NCBI GenBank assembly: GCA_023663235.1
Contig: JAMPHW010000004.1
Span: forward strand, 46,536 to 78,872
DNA length: 32,337 bases
Origin: Ruminococcus sp.
Lineage (GTDB): Bacteria > Bacillota_I > Bacilli_A > RF39 > UBA660
Direction: 5' to 3'
The position numbers were made by a program, and so were the translations under genes. The notes under the pieces were generated by a model. It searched no databases. It worked only from the letters and a program-made list of their open reading frames with translations, and was not told the origin of the DNA. Positions 23,844 through 31,505 of this stretch are shown one piece after another. Numbering within the stretch: position 1 is the first letter of the stretch; each line of letters opens with the position of its first letter.

Positions 23844-24298
23844 TATTTTCCTCTATTTTCTTCATAAGCAGTGATTTTATCAATTCTTCTTATTCTTCTT
23901 TCTAAACTTGGATAAGGAGTATTAATAAAGGTATTTATAATTTCTTTAACTAATTCAAAATCTTTTGTTACGCCTGCTCCTAAAGCTAAAACGTTAATTC
24001 CTTCACGATCTCTAGCAGTAAAAGCGTCTTCAATAGTTGATGCTCTAAAACAACGAATTCCATCAACCTTATTGGCTGCTATACACATACCTATACCTGT
24101 GTCACAAATTAAAATTCCTAAAGAATCTTTAGTATTGCGAACAAGTTCGCCTACTTTAAAGGCATAATCGGTATAATCATCTACTCCATCACTAACTCTT
24201 TTAATGTCTTCTACTTCATAATTTAAAGATGTTAAATATTCAGAAACTTTATTTTTTAGTTCTTCGGCCATGTAATCGCCACTGATAAATATTTTCAT
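23843..24298 (-). CDS. RpiB/LacAB-family sugar-phosphate isomerase, divergent
   Basis: The 151-residue protein has the RpiB/LacA/LacB fold signature SLGILICDTGIGMCIAANKVDGIRCF and NVLALGAGV. RpiB interconverts ribose-5-phosphate and ribulose-5-phosphate. The thiol Cys65 that acts as base is kept. Other key residues differ: the DHxG at the N-terminus is GDYMAE, the R-x-HN His is Arg98 (ARDREGINV), and the GGRHxxR near the end is LERRIRR. It may therefore use another sugar phosphate (LacAB-like proteins also lack some of these), or be a slow isomerase. GGAGGATATAATG is a strong start. The promoter is at 24317-24345. Confidence 0.75.
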   Translation of the reverse strand: MKIFISGDYMAEELKNKVSEYLTSLNYEVEDIKRVSDGVDDYTDYAFKVGELVRNTKDSLGILICDTGIGMCIAANKVDGIRCFRASTIEDAFTARDREGINVLALGAGVTKDFELVKEIINTFINTPYPSLERRIRRIDKITAYEENRGK

Positions 24299-24316
24299 AT
24301 TATATCCTCCATATTA

Positions 24317-24345
24317 ATTTTATCAAAAAAAATGAGGATTGTTAA
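24317..24345 (-). promoter_or_regulatory. Promoter of the rpiB-like gene
   Basis: On the minus strand TTAACA (24345-24340), 17 bp, TAAAAT (24322-24317). Confidence 0.6.
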
Positions 24346-24360
24346 CTAAAAAACTTTATA

Positions 24361-24389
24361 TTGATTAAATTTATTATATATTTTATAAT
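24361..24389 (+). promoter_or_regulatory. Promoter of the 24413 gene
   Basis: TTGATT (24361-24366), 17 bp, TATAAT (24384-24389), divergent from the rpiB-like promoter. Confidence 0.7.
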
Positions 24390-24412
24390 AGATAGACAAG
24401 GAGAAACTGGAT

Positions 24413-25072
24413 ATGGAATATGACAGATTAATATTAAATGGTAATGTAGTTGAGAAGAATAAAGATGAAGTAGAAACAGAAATTAAACTTATAAATGAAG
24501 ATATAAAAGCGATAGAATTTAAAGGTTCTGAAAGAGAATTTATTATTGCTAAATTTGAAGAGAAAAAAATTGCTTTTTATAATGGTAAGATAGGAAATGG
24601 CTCGATAGTAAGAGCATTTATGACTTTTGATGATAATGATATTTATAAAGTATCAGTTTATTTTATAGTAAATAATATGGAGAATGAAGAGTGTGCTAGA
24701 TATCATTTAAAGTTAGATAATGGCGTATTTAAATTAGTAGTTGTTAGTAGATTTGGATTTTCTACAAGACTTGATAAAACAAAAATTAATGGAAGTCTTA
24801 CTTTAGAGTCTTTGGGTACTATATTAAGAGATGCGTCAGTTATGGTAAGTGAACATAGTTATTATAATAAATCTTATCCTTTTCAAGTTAATAATGAAAT
24901 GATTAGTGAAATGGCAAGAATACCAGAAATAGAAAGAGAAATACTTGCTAGATTAGAAGAAATTAAGAGTACTTCTCATAATGCGATTACAAGAATGGAA
25001 TTAGAAGACTTTTTAAATAATTATAATGGTGTAAAACCAGTAACTAGAGGTCTTAAAAAAGATGAACAATAG
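24413..25072 (+). CDS. Unknown protein, 219 residues
   Basis: I do not recognise this protein. Residues 1-160 look like beta-rich folds (alternating IKLINEDIKAIEF, FIIAKFEEKKIAFYNGKIG, DIYKVSVYFIVNN, YHLKLDNGVFKLVVVSRFGF), while 165-219 are helical and charged (EMARIPEIEREILARLEEIKS). There is no signal peptide, membrane segment, cysteine motif or nucleotide-binding loop. The ribosome site AAGGAG is good and the gene ends 15 bases before tatD, so the two are probably co-transcribed. Confidence 0.6.
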   Translation: MEYDRLILNGNVVEKNKDEVETEIKLINEDIKAIEFKGSEREFIIAKFEEKKIAFYNGKIGNGSIVRAFMTFDDNDIYKVSVYFIVNNMENEECARYHLKLDNGVFKLVVVSRFGFSTRLDKTKINGSLTLESLGTILRDASVMVSEHSYYNKSYPFQVNNEMISEMARIPEIEREILARLEEIKSTSHNAITRMELEDFLNNYNGVKPVTRGLKKDEQ

Positions 25073-25087
25073 AAAGATGGAATATTG

Positions 25088-25837
25088 ATGTTTACAGATA
25101 CACATTGTCATATTTATAAAGAATATTATGAAGATATTGATTTAATATTAGAAAATGCTTTAAAAAATGGTGTAGCGAGATTTATTAATAATGGATGTTC
25201 TAATAAGAGTAATAAAGAAGTTTTAAGTTTAAGTAGAAAATATGCTAATATGTATGTTGCTTTAGGAATACATCCTGAAGAAGTAGATAATTATAAAGAA
25301 GAAGATTTAAAGTTTCTTGAAGAATATTTAAAAGATGACAAAGTGATTGCTATTGGGGAAATTGGTTTAGATTATCATTATACAAAAGACAATAAAGATA
25401 AACAGATTAGGTTATTGGAAAAACAACTGGAACTTGCAGAAAAATATTCTTTACCAGTTATAATTCACAGTAGAGAAGCGACAGAAGATACTATAAATAC
25501 ACTTAAAAAACATAAAGTAACAGGCGTTATTCATTCTTTTTCGGGTTCTTTAGAAACAGCTGAGATTTACATTAAAATGGGATATAAGCTAGGAATAAAT
25601 GGCGTAATAACTTTTAAAAACGCTAAGTTAAAAGAAGTTTTTGAAAAAATAGATTTAAAATATTTGGTACTTGAAACAGATAGTCCATATCTAAGTCCTG
25701 AACCATTTAGAGGGAAGACTAATGAACCTGCTAGAATAGAAGTTATTGCGGAGTTTGTAGCTAAGTTAAAAGGAGTATCTTTAGAAGAACTTTCAATTAT
25801 TACCAATCAGAATATAAGGGAGATTTTTGACATTTAA
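25088..25837 (+). CDS. tatD: TatD-family metal-dependent DNase
   Basis: This 249-residue amidohydrolase-type TIM barrel shows all metal ligands: FTDTHCHI (two His), AIGEIGLDY (Glu), PVIIHSREA (His), GVIHSFSG (His) and LETDSPYLSP (Asp). TatD proteins are 3'-exonucleases or deoxyribonucleases linked to DNA repair and quality control. The start is the ATG at 25088; a TTG three bases before is also in frame. The order tatD, 3D/DPBB protein, ksgA, yabG, veg equals that of Bacillus subtilis yabD-yabE-...-ksgA-yabG-veg. Confidence 0.95.
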   Translation: MFTDTHCHIYKEYYEDIDLILENALKNGVARFINNGCSNKSNKEVLSLSRKYANMYVALGIHPEEVDNYKEEDLKFLEEYLKDDKVIAIGEIGLDYHYTKDNKDKQIRLLEKQLELAEKYSLPVIIHSREATEDTINTLKKHKVTGVIHSFSGSLETAEIYIKMGYKLGINGVITFKNAKLKEVFEKIDLKYLVLETDSPYLSPEPFRGKTNEPARIEVIAEFVAKLKGVSLEELSIITNQNIREIFDI

Positions 25838-25855
25838 AGGATAATATGATAAAAT
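25827..25855 (+). promoter_or_regulatory. Promoter of the DPBB gene
   Basis: TTGACA (25827-25832), 17 bp, TAAAAT (25850-25855); the -35 box overlaps the end of tatD. Confidence 0.85.
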
Positions 25856-25881
25856 ATGACTAACCAATTAGAGGTGAAGAA

Positions 25882-26451
25882 ATGAAATATAAATTACGTT
25901 ATTTTAATTATTTAGTTAAAATAAGTATTGTTATAGGAGTAATATTGGGGTTAAGAGCTTCTACTTATAAAATGGAAGCATTTAGTTCAAACGAGAATGT
26001 TAATAAGAGTGTTAATTTATCTACAATGGCTTTATTTATTAGTAAAGAGGAAGAAGAAAGAGAAAACGAAGAAGCTTTACAAAAATATCTTTGGGGATCA
26101 ATTGATAGTTATACTGGAGATTTAACAGGTTATGGTGCTGATTGTCCTTTATGTACTGGTAGACTTGCTTGTATGTCTAGTTTAGATTTAAGTAATGGTA
26201 GAACAACATATACGGATAAAACTTATGGAGATGTAAATATAGTGGCATCTTCTAAGAATTTACCTTGTGGGACAATAATTCGCTTTAATAACAAGATTAT
26301 TAGTGATAAGGAAATAGTAGCGATAGTATTAGATAGAGGGGTATTAGGTAATGATATTGATTATTTAACGCCTAGTGAGGAATATGCAAGAAAGTATATC
26401 GGAAGAAGCTCTATTACTTATGATGTATTAAGATTAGGCTGGGAAAAATAA
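25882..26451 (+). CDS. Exported 3D/DPBB (RlpA/YabE-like) protein
   Basis: This 189-residue protein has an N-terminal membrane segment (about 12-27, signal peptide or anchor), a short acidic linker, and a double-psi beta-barrel from about 70: GYGADCPLCTGRLACMSSLD, DVNIVASSKNLPCGTIIRF and IVAIVLDRG. The final VLDRG is the 3D-domain-like Asp region. Such domains cut or bind peptidoglycan, as in Bacillus YabE. The four-cysteine loop is unusual. The gene occupies the yabE slot between tatD and ksgA but lacks the G5 and DUF348 domains. It has its own promoter. Confidence 0.75.
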   Translation: MKYKLRYFNYLVKISIVIGVILGLRASTYKMEAFSSNENVNKSVNLSTMALFISKEEEERENEEALQKYLWGSIDSYTGDLTGYGADCPLCTGRLACMSSLDLSNGRTTYTDKTYGDVNIVASSKNLPCGTIIRFNNKIISDKEIVAIVLDRGVLGNDIDYLTPSEEYARKYIGRSSITYDVLRLGWEK

Positions 26452-26476
26452 CCAACCTTTTGAATTAGGAGTTTTT

Positions 26477-26974
26477 ATGGAAATTGAATTAGTTAAAGAA
26501 AGTGATTTAAAAGCTTGTGCAGATATTTCAATTCGGGCTTGGAAGGAAACTTATGAAGGTATTGTAGATAAAGAATATTTAGATAGTCTAGATGTTCAAG
26601 TAAGATTTAATAAATTTAAAAATAATTATCAAATGGCACCTTTTCTTGTTGCTAAAATAAATGATGAAGTTGTTGGATTTTGTCGTTATATTGATGATTT
26701 AAAAATAGAAGAATATCCTAGAGTAGATTCAGAACTTACAGTATTATATGTGAAGCCAGAACTTAAGAATAAAGGTATTGGAACGGCTTTATTTAGTTAT
26801 GTTAAGGATAAATTAAAAGAAAAAAATAAACATGGAATGTTAATATCTTGCATAAAAGGTAATAAAATTGGTGAGTCTTTTTATCATAAAATGAATGGAG
26901 AAATAATCGGGGAAAGAGAAATAGAAATTGGTGGTAAAAAGTATAAAGAACTTGTTTTCTATTTTGAATTATAG
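26477..26974 (+). CDS. GNAT-family N-acetyltransferase
   Basis: This 165-residue GNAT fold shows motif A VLYVKPELKNKGIGTALFSYVKDKL (the K-N-K-G-I-G-T-A pyrophosphate loop for acetyl-CoA) and a C-terminal ESFYHKMNGEIIGEREIEIGGKKYKELVFYFEL typical of small acetyltransferases. The substrate cannot be told. It sits where rnmV (5S rRNA maturase) is in Bacillus, eight bases before ksgA, so the two are likely translated together. The ribosome site is TTAGGAG. Confidence 0.9.
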   Translation: MEIELVKESDLKACADISIRAWKETYEGIVDKEYLDSLDVQVRFNKFKNNYQMAPFLVAKINDEVVGFCRYIDDLKIEEYPRVDSELTVLYVKPELKNKGIGTALFSYVKDKLKEKNKHGMLISCIKGNKIGESFYHKMNGEIIGEREIEIGGKKYKELVFYFEL

Positions 26975-26982
26975 GTGATATT

Positions 26983-27762
26983 ATGGAGATAAAGGCTAAA
27001 AAAAGTTTAGGACAAAATTTTTTAAATGATGAGAGTGTATTAAAAAAAATAGCAGACTCCGTTTATATAACTAGTGATGATTTGATAATAGAAATTGGTC
27101 CTGGAAAAGGTGCTTTAACGAAATATCTTGTCAAAAAAGATAGTTTTTTTGTTGCATATGAAATTGATGAGCGAATGAAAGATATTTTAAGTGGTTATAA
27201 AAATGATAAAGTGAAAATAATATATGGAGATTTTTTACAAGCTGATATATTAGCGGATATAAATGATATAGATTATAAAAATATATATGTTATAGCTAAT
27301 ATTCCTTATTATATTACGACACCAATTATAAAAAAGATTATAGATTTAGAAAAATTACAAAGTATGACACTTTTAGTGCAAAAGGAAGTTGCGCTAAGGT
27401 TTAGTGCAGAACCTAATTCTAAATCTTATGGCTCATTAACTGTTTTTTTAAATTATTATTTTGATATAAAATATTTATTTACAGTTAAAAATACGAGTTT
27501 TACTCCTGTACCTAAAGTTGATAGTGCCGTTATTAATTTTGTTAGAAAAGAAAAGAATAAAAACCTTAAAAATGAAGAATTATTTTTTAAATTAGTAGAA
27601 GATGCTTTTAAGATGAAAAGAAAAACTTTAAAAAATAATTTAAAAAGTTACAATTGGAAGAAAGTATTAGAAGTATTATATAAATATAATTTGCCTGAAA
27701 ATGTAAGAGCAGAACAGGTATCTTTAGAAGTATTTATAGAGATTGCTAATAATTTGACTTAA
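26983..27762 (+). CDS. ksgA: 16S rRNA adenine dimethyltransferase KsgA
   Basis: This 259-residue enzyme dimethylates A1518 and A1519 of 16S rRNA (E. coli numbers), a late ribosome check. Motifs: KKSLGQNFLNDESVL at the N-terminus, IEIGPGKGALTKYL (SAM loop), YEIDERM, NIPYYITTPII (the NIPY catalytic segment) and a C-terminal helical domain with TFTPVPKVDSAVINF-like text (TSFTPVPKVDSAV). Length is normal. The start follows ATAGGTGAT. Confidence 0.97.
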   Translation: MEIKAKKSLGQNFLNDESVLKKIADSVYITSDDLIIEIGPGKGALTKYLVKKDSFFVAYEIDERMKDILSGYKNDKVKIIYGDFLQADILADINDIDYKNIYVIANIPYYITTPIIKKIIDLEKLQSMTLLVQKEVALRFSAEPNSKSYGSLTVFLNYYFDIKYLFTVKNTSFTPVPKVDSAVINFVRKEKNKNLKNEELFFKLVEDAFKMKRKTLKNNLKSYNWKKVLEVLYKYNLPENVRAEQVSLEVFIEIANNLT

Positions 27763-27782
27763 ATATTATTTTATGGTAGAAT
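27754..27782 (+). promoter_or_regulatory. Promoter of the Clp-like ATPase gene
   Basis: TTGACT (27754-27759), 17 bp, TAGAAT (27777-27782); the -35 box overlaps the end of ksgA. Confidence 0.75.
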
Positions 27783-27805
27783 AACAGCCAAATTGGGGGA
27801 TATAT

Positions 27806-29320
27806 ATGAAAAAGTTACCTTATGATAAGTTCATGGAAATAATTCCTATTGAAACAAAAAAGTTGGTTGCAAAAGCAATAGAGGTGTATCAGCTTTTTGA
27901 TTATTATAAAATTTTAAAACAAAATGATAGAATGGCACTTTCATTCTTTTTAGCAGGTCTATTAGTGGATGGAGAAATTAAAGATATATTCGAGAATTAC
28001 AATATAGGGGCTAGAATGGTTTTTGATTTCTTAAATCAGGCATATGAAAATCCCGAAGAATTGCTTCCGAAAGAATATGAAGAATTTTATAATCAATTTT
28101 TTCAAAAATATATTTATCGAATTATAGATAGACAAAAAGAACTTAAAAGTGAGGAGTTTTTAATACCAGAAGTATTAGTATCAACTAGTTGTTATAAATT
28201 TGATTGTGAGTCGGAAATTGTAGATGAAATATATAGATATAAAGATTTAGGCAATGATGCTTTTACGCATCCATCTTTTAGTACAATTAGAATTTTAGCA
28301 CATGATAAATTGAAGCAGCTTCCGAGTGTAGCAGTTAATGATGATTCACAAAATAAAGGTAGTAAAAACTTACAAAAAAGTTTTATTAATAAAGGGCAAC
28401 TAGAATTTTTTGGTGGTTTAGGAGAAAACTTAAATTGTAGAGAATTTTTAAATAATCCAGCTTTAGGAAGGGAACAAGAACTAAAAGATTTAATGGTTGC
28501 TTTAATTACTCCTGAAATGTCAGCAGTAATAGTAGGAGAAGCTGGAACTGGTAAAACAGCACTCGTTGAAGGTTTAGTATATCGTATTAATAATGGAGAT
28601 GTTCCTAATGTTTTAAAAGATAAGCAAATTGTAAAAGTAAATGTTAATTCGCTTGTTGCAGGTACAATATATCGCGGACAATTTGAAGAAAAAATAGAAA
28701 AAGTCTTACAAGAGGCTTCTAAAAATCCTAATATTATTATTTTCTTTGATGAAATGCATACAGCAATAAATGCAGGAAGCTGTTCTTCTAATTTAGACTT
28801 AGCTAATATTTTAAAACCCTATTTAGATAGAGGAGAAGTAAAAGTAATTGGTGCGACAACTAAAGAAGAATATGAACAGTATATTATGAGTGATGAGGCT
28901 TTTAAAAGAAGATTTGAGAGAGTAGATATTTTAGAGCCTAATGAAGCAATGGTTGCTGATATTCTTAATAAATTAATACCTAAATTAGAAAAGGTAACTG
29001 GTGTTTCCTTTCCGTTTGAGACAATAGATGCAGTAGAATTAACAGAATTTTTAGCTAAGGCTACAGATAAGAAAAATAGAAATCATACAGATAATGTTAA
29101 TAATCCTGATTTAGCAATAAAAATTTTTAGTAAAGCTTTTGCACTTGCAACTTATGAAAACGCAAGAGAAGTAAAGCCAGAACATATTGCTGAAAGTATA
29201 AGAAGAAGTGCAAGATTAAATGAAGCTTCAAGAATGAGGTTAGCAGATATTCTACTGGCAAAATTTAGTAGTCCTAAACCAAAAAAAGGTTGCCAAATAA
29301 TAGAGTTTCCTAGAAGATAG
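27806..29320 (+). CDS. Single-ring Clp-like AAA+ ATPase
   Basis: The C-terminal 290 residues equal the first ATPase domain (D1) of ClpA/B/C: NNPALGREQELKDLM, Walker A GEAGTGKTALVEGL (244-257), Walker B NIIIFFDEMHTAINAG (309-324), pore-loop region AGTIYRGQFEEKIEKVL, sensor GATT (349-352), arginine pair AFKRRFERV (368-369). There is no second ATPase ring, no IGF/L loop for ClpP and no recognisable Clp_N repeats. Residues 1-200 are helical and of unknown fold, with several cysteines (near 129 and 134). The end is basic (KPKKGCQIIEFPRR). It may be a chaperone or assembly ATPase with its own substrate domain. It has its own promoter and terminator. Confidence 0.8.
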   Translation: MKKLPYDKFMEIIPIETKKLVAKAIEVYQLFDYYKILKQNDRMALSFFLAGLLVDGEIKDIFENYNIGARMVFDFLNQAYENPEELLPKEYEEFYNQFFQKYIYRIIDRQKELKSEEFLIPEVLVSTSCYKFDCESEIVDEIYRYKDLGNDAFTHPSFSTIRILAHDKLKQLPSVAVNDDSQNKGSKNLQKSFINKGQLEFFGGLGENLNCREFLNNPALGREQELKDLMVALITPEMSAVIVGEAGTGKTALVEGLVYRINNGDVPNVLKDKQIVKVNVNSLVAGTIYRGQFEEKIEKVLQEASKNPNIIIFFDEMHTAINAGSCSSNLDLANILKPYLDRGEVKVIGATTKEEYEQYIMSDEAFKRRFERVDILEPNEAMVADILNKLIPKLEKVTGVSFPFETIDAVELTEFLAKATDKKNRNHTDNVNNPDLAIKIFSKAFALATYENAREVKPEHIAESIRRSARLNEASRMRLADILLAKFSSPKPKKGCQIIEFPRR

Positions 29321-29331
29321 AAAACTCTTTT
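29301..29331 (+). terminator. Terminator overlapping the end of the Clp-like gene
   Basis: AGAGTTT (29301-29307) pairs with AAACTCT (29321-29327), 13-base loop that includes the stop codon, then TTTTT. The left arm codes for the last residues. Confidence 0.82.
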
Positions 29332-29335
29332 TATA

Positions 29336-29902
29336 TTAAAAATTATTTGGTAGTAATATGCTTAAATAGTCAATAATTTCTTGTTTTGTATATCTATGGT
29401 TATATTTAATCCATTCCATACAAACATTAACAACAGCGCCTAAATAGAAATCAGATATTATTTTACTTGGTATTTTGTTATTTATAGAGTTAGATATTTC
29501 ATCAATTTGTTTAATAATATCTTTATATATAGCTTCGTAAAAGATATCCATAGTGATACTATTGCGATTATTTATCATAATAGCTTTATAAGTATCTATT
29601 TTACTTTCGATATGGTCTAATAATAGTTTAATAAGTTCTAAATAGTATTCTTTGGAATTTTTAATATTAGTATTTTTGTTTAACTCATTAGATAAATTGC
29701 TTTTTAAGGTATTAAAAAATTCTTCTAATAATTCATATTTGTCATTATAGTGAGCATAAAAAGTTGAACGATTAATTAAAGCGGCATTACAAATATCGCT
29801 TACTTTTATTTCTTCAAAGGGCTTTTCTTTTAATAGATTCTCTAATGTTTGATAGAGATTATTCTTAGTTTTTAAAATTCTTAAATCAGTTTTATCAGAC
29901 AA
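29336..29902 (-). CDS. TetR/AcrR-family regulator
   Basis: The 188-residue protein has a TetR N-terminal helix-turn-helix (about 8-53): KNNLYQTLENLLKEKPFEEIKVSDICNAALINRSTFYAHYNDKYELLEEF, with NRSTFYAHY as recognition helix. The ligand domain ends VVNVCMEWIKYNHRYTKQEIIDYLSILLP, like TetR_C_33-type members (DhaS/YsiA relatives), so it senses a small hydrophobic ligand (inference). The frame opens at GTG 29911 within AGGTGA; the TTG at 29900-29902, five bases after, is the likely start. It is divergent from yabG. The palindrome at 29915-29927 overlaps its own start zone. Confidence 0.88.
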   Translation of the reverse strand: MSDKTDLRILKTKNNLYQTLENLLKEKPFEEIKVSDICNAALINRSTFYAHYNDKYELLEEFFNTLKSNLSNELNKNTNIKNSKEYYLELIKLLLDHIESKIDTYKAIMINNRNSITMDIFYEAIYKDIIKQIDEISNSINNKIPSKIISDFYLGAVVNVCMEWIKYNHRYTKQEIIDYLSILLPNNF

Positions 29903-29914
29903 TTTAATCACCTA

Positions 29915-29927
29915 ACTATATTATAGT
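29915..29927. promoter_or_regulatory. Palindrome ACTATATTATAGT, possible TetR operator
   Basis: A perfect 6-1-6 palindrome between tetR and yabG, within 15 bases of the tetR start codon, the position of an autorepressor site. Confidence 0.5.
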
Positions 29928-30007
29928 ATTTATAATTAAATTTGTAAATAAAGCATTATTTTAGTCTTTTTAATTTTTAACAAACATATAGTTAAATGGT
30001 GAAGAAA

Positions 30008-30775
30008 ATGGAATTTAAAAGAGGTGATTTAGTTACTAGGAAAAGCTACAGTCATGATACAGTTTTTAAAATAACTAATATTAAAAATGATATATATTAT
30101 TTAAAAGGACTAGAAGTTAGGTTATATGCTGATGCTTTAATGGATGATTTAGAAAAATATAAAACTTGCGAAGAAAAAGAAGAAATAATAGAAGAAGATA
30201 TACCTTTAGAGAGAAGCGAATTTTTTTATTTACCTGCTAAAATACTTCATATAGATGGGGATAAAGAATATTTAGATAAGTGTTTAAGCTTCTATAAGAA
30301 AAAAGGGGTTTTAGCAGTTGGGAGAAAGATTGTAGAAGAAAATATTTCGCAAAATATTATGAGTCTTTTAAGAGAACATAAACCAGATATAGTAATAATT
30401 ACAGGTCATGATGCATTTTATAAGAAAAAAGGCGATATAAATGATTTAAAAAATTATCGTAATACAAGTAATTTTATTAAAGCTGTAAAAGTTGCTAGGA
30501 ATTATGAGAAATCTCATGAAAAGCTAGTTATTATTGCAGGGGCTTGTCAAAGCAATTATGAAGAATTAATTAAAGCAGGAGCTAATTTTGCATCTAGTCC
30601 TAAAAGAGTTAATATTCATGCTTTGGATCCAGCGATTATTGCTAGTACCCTTGCTTTAACAGAAAGAAATAAAGAGGTTAATTTATTAGAGTTACTTGAT
30701 AAAACTAAATATGGTCATGATGGTATGGGTGGAATTAAATGTAATGGTCTTATGTATGTGGGATATCCTAGATAG
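30008..30775 (+). CDS. yabG: Sporulation-specific protease YabG
   Basis: YabG (peptidase family U57) processes spore coat proteins. The 255-residue protein aligns along its length: MEFKRGDLVTRKSYSHDTVFKI (compare QFQIGDMVARKSYQ in Bacillus), GLEVRLYADALMDDL, PAKILHIDGDKEYLDKCL, PDIVIITGHDAFYKKKGD, YRNTSNFIKAVKVAR, VIIAGACQSNYEELIKAGANFASSPKRVNIHALDPA and KYGHDGMGGIKCNGLMYVG. The conserved Cys and His of the proposed active site are in GACQSNYE and GHDA. The start at 30008 matches the family N-terminus; an in-frame ATG at 29996 lies in the ribosome site ATGGTGAAG. It is followed by veg after eight bases. Confidence 0.95.
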   Translation: MEFKRGDLVTRKSYSHDTVFKITNIKNDIYYLKGLEVRLYADALMDDLEKYKTCEEKEEIIEEDIPLERSEFFYLPAKILHIDGDKEYLDKCLSFYKKKGVLAVGRKIVEENISQNIMSLLREHKPDIVIITGHDAFYKKKGDINDLKNYRNTSNFIKAVKVARNYEKSHEKLVIIAGACQSNYEELIKAGANFASSPKRVNIHALDPAIIASTLALTERNKEVNLLELLDKTKYGHDGMGGIKCNGLMYVGYPR

Positions 30776-30783
30776 GAGGAATT

Positions 30784-30996
30784 TTGAATCCATATTATAT
30801 TAAAGAAGAAATAAAAAAGAATTTAAATAGAGAAGTTATAATTACAGTTTATGGTCTTAGAAATAGAAAATGTATTTATGAAGGTAATATTAAAGGAATA
30901 TATCCGAATATATTTACGATTAGTAATGGAGATGCAGAAAAGAGTTTTAGTTATGCTGATGTTATAACTGGAGATATTAAAATAAAATACAAGTAA
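30784..30996 (+). CDS. veg: Veg family protein
   Basis: This 70-residue protein, with TTG start after AGGAGGA, is homologous to Bacillus Veg, a small beta-barrel protein that affects biofilm gene expression. It has the typical NLNREVIITVYGLRNRKCIYEGNIKGIYPNIFTIS (L-G-R/KxxxxxxGRKKxxExxGxLxxxYPxxFxV) pattern. The Gly-Arg-Lys rich loop is degenerate: GLRNRKCIYEG. Position after yabG is conserved. Confidence 0.9.
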   Translation: MNPYYIKEEIKKNLNREVIITVYGLRNRKCIYEGNIKGIYPNIFTISNGDAEKSFSYADVITGDIKIKYK

Positions 30997-31001
30997 AATA
31001 C

Positions 31002-31030
31002 TTGCTATTTGGAAATTTTTGCTATAAAAT
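31002..31030 (+). promoter_or_regulatory. Promoter of spoVG
   Basis: TTGCTA (31002-31007), 17 bp, TAAAAT (31025-31030). A TATAAT at 31030-31035 is an alternative -10 box. Confidence 0.6.
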
Positions 31031-31069
31031 ATAATTAGTTAATTAAAACTTAGAAGGGAAAGAATATTT

Positions 31070-31327
31070 ATGCAAATTACATCAGTAAGCGTTCGCAAAG
31101 TTGAAAAAGATGGTTCAAGAATGAAAGGAATCGCTTCTATATTAATAGACGACTCTTTTGCTATTCATGACATCAGAATTATTGAAGGAGATAATGGTTT
31201 ATTTATCGCTATGCCTAGTAGAAAAACAGCTACTGGTGGATATAGAGATATAGCTCATCCAATTAATCCCGATGTACGTAAAATGTTTGAAGATGCAATA
31301 CTTGAAGAATTTAAGAAAGCAGAATAA
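31070..31327 (+). CDS. spoVG: SpoVG septation/RNA-binding regulator
   Basis: The 85-residue protein is almost standard SpoVG: MQITSVSVRKVEKDGSRMKG, IASILIDDSFAIHDIRIIEGDNGLFIAMPSRKT and YRDIAHPINPDVRKMFEDAI. SpoVG binds RNA and DNA and acts in sporulation, capsule and virulence control across Firmicutes. The ribosome site is GAAGGGA. A terminator follows directly. Confidence 0.97.
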   Translation: MQITSVSVRKVEKDGSRMKGIASILIDDSFAIHDIRIIEGDNGLFIAMPSRKTATGGYRDIAHPINPDVRKMFEDAILEEFKKAE

Positions 31328-31350
31328 CTACTAGAAATAGTAGTTTTTTC
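31327..31350 (+). terminator. Terminator after spoVG
   Basis: ACTACT (31327-31332) with AGTAGT (31339-31344), six-base loop, then TTTTTT, starting at the last base of the spoVG stop codon. Confidence 0.85.
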
Positions 31351-31355
31351 TTATA

Positions 31356-31384
31356 TTGAATTTAGATAAAAAGTATGATATGAT
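31356..31384 (+). promoter_or_regulatory. Promoter of the candidate antitoxin RNA
   Basis: TTGAAT (31356-31361), 17 bp, TATGAT (31379-31384). Confidence 0.6.
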
Positions 31385-31390
31385 GTATTT

Positions 31391-31505
31391 AATGAAAGAA
31401 ATTTCATACAATAAAAAAAGAAGCATTTAGTTGGACACTAGATGTTTACCGTGTTTCAATAGTAGAACATTAGGTAACATATAATGCCTAGTGTTTTATT
31501 TTTAT
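31391..31505 (+). ncRNA. Candidate antisense RNA (type I antitoxin-like)
   Basis: About 115 bases from a promoter at 31356-31384. It has no good coding frame. It holds a small hairpin ATGAAA/TTTCAT (31393-31408), then a larger structure: ACACTAG (31435-31441) pairs with CTAGTGT (31488-31494) and inside it ATGTTTACC (31442-31450) pairs, with one bulge, with GGTAACAT (31473-31480). It ends in TTTTATTTTT. It converges on and overlaps the 3' part of the small peptide mRNA from the minus strand, the layout of TxpA/RatA and BsrG/SR4. Confidence 0.5.

Noticed and set aside
29930..29995. Sporulation sigma-E/K promoter before yabG (CATATAGT near 29985)
   Set aside because: A CATA-type -10 is present, but no convincing -35 element at the right distance could be found in this AT-rich stretch.
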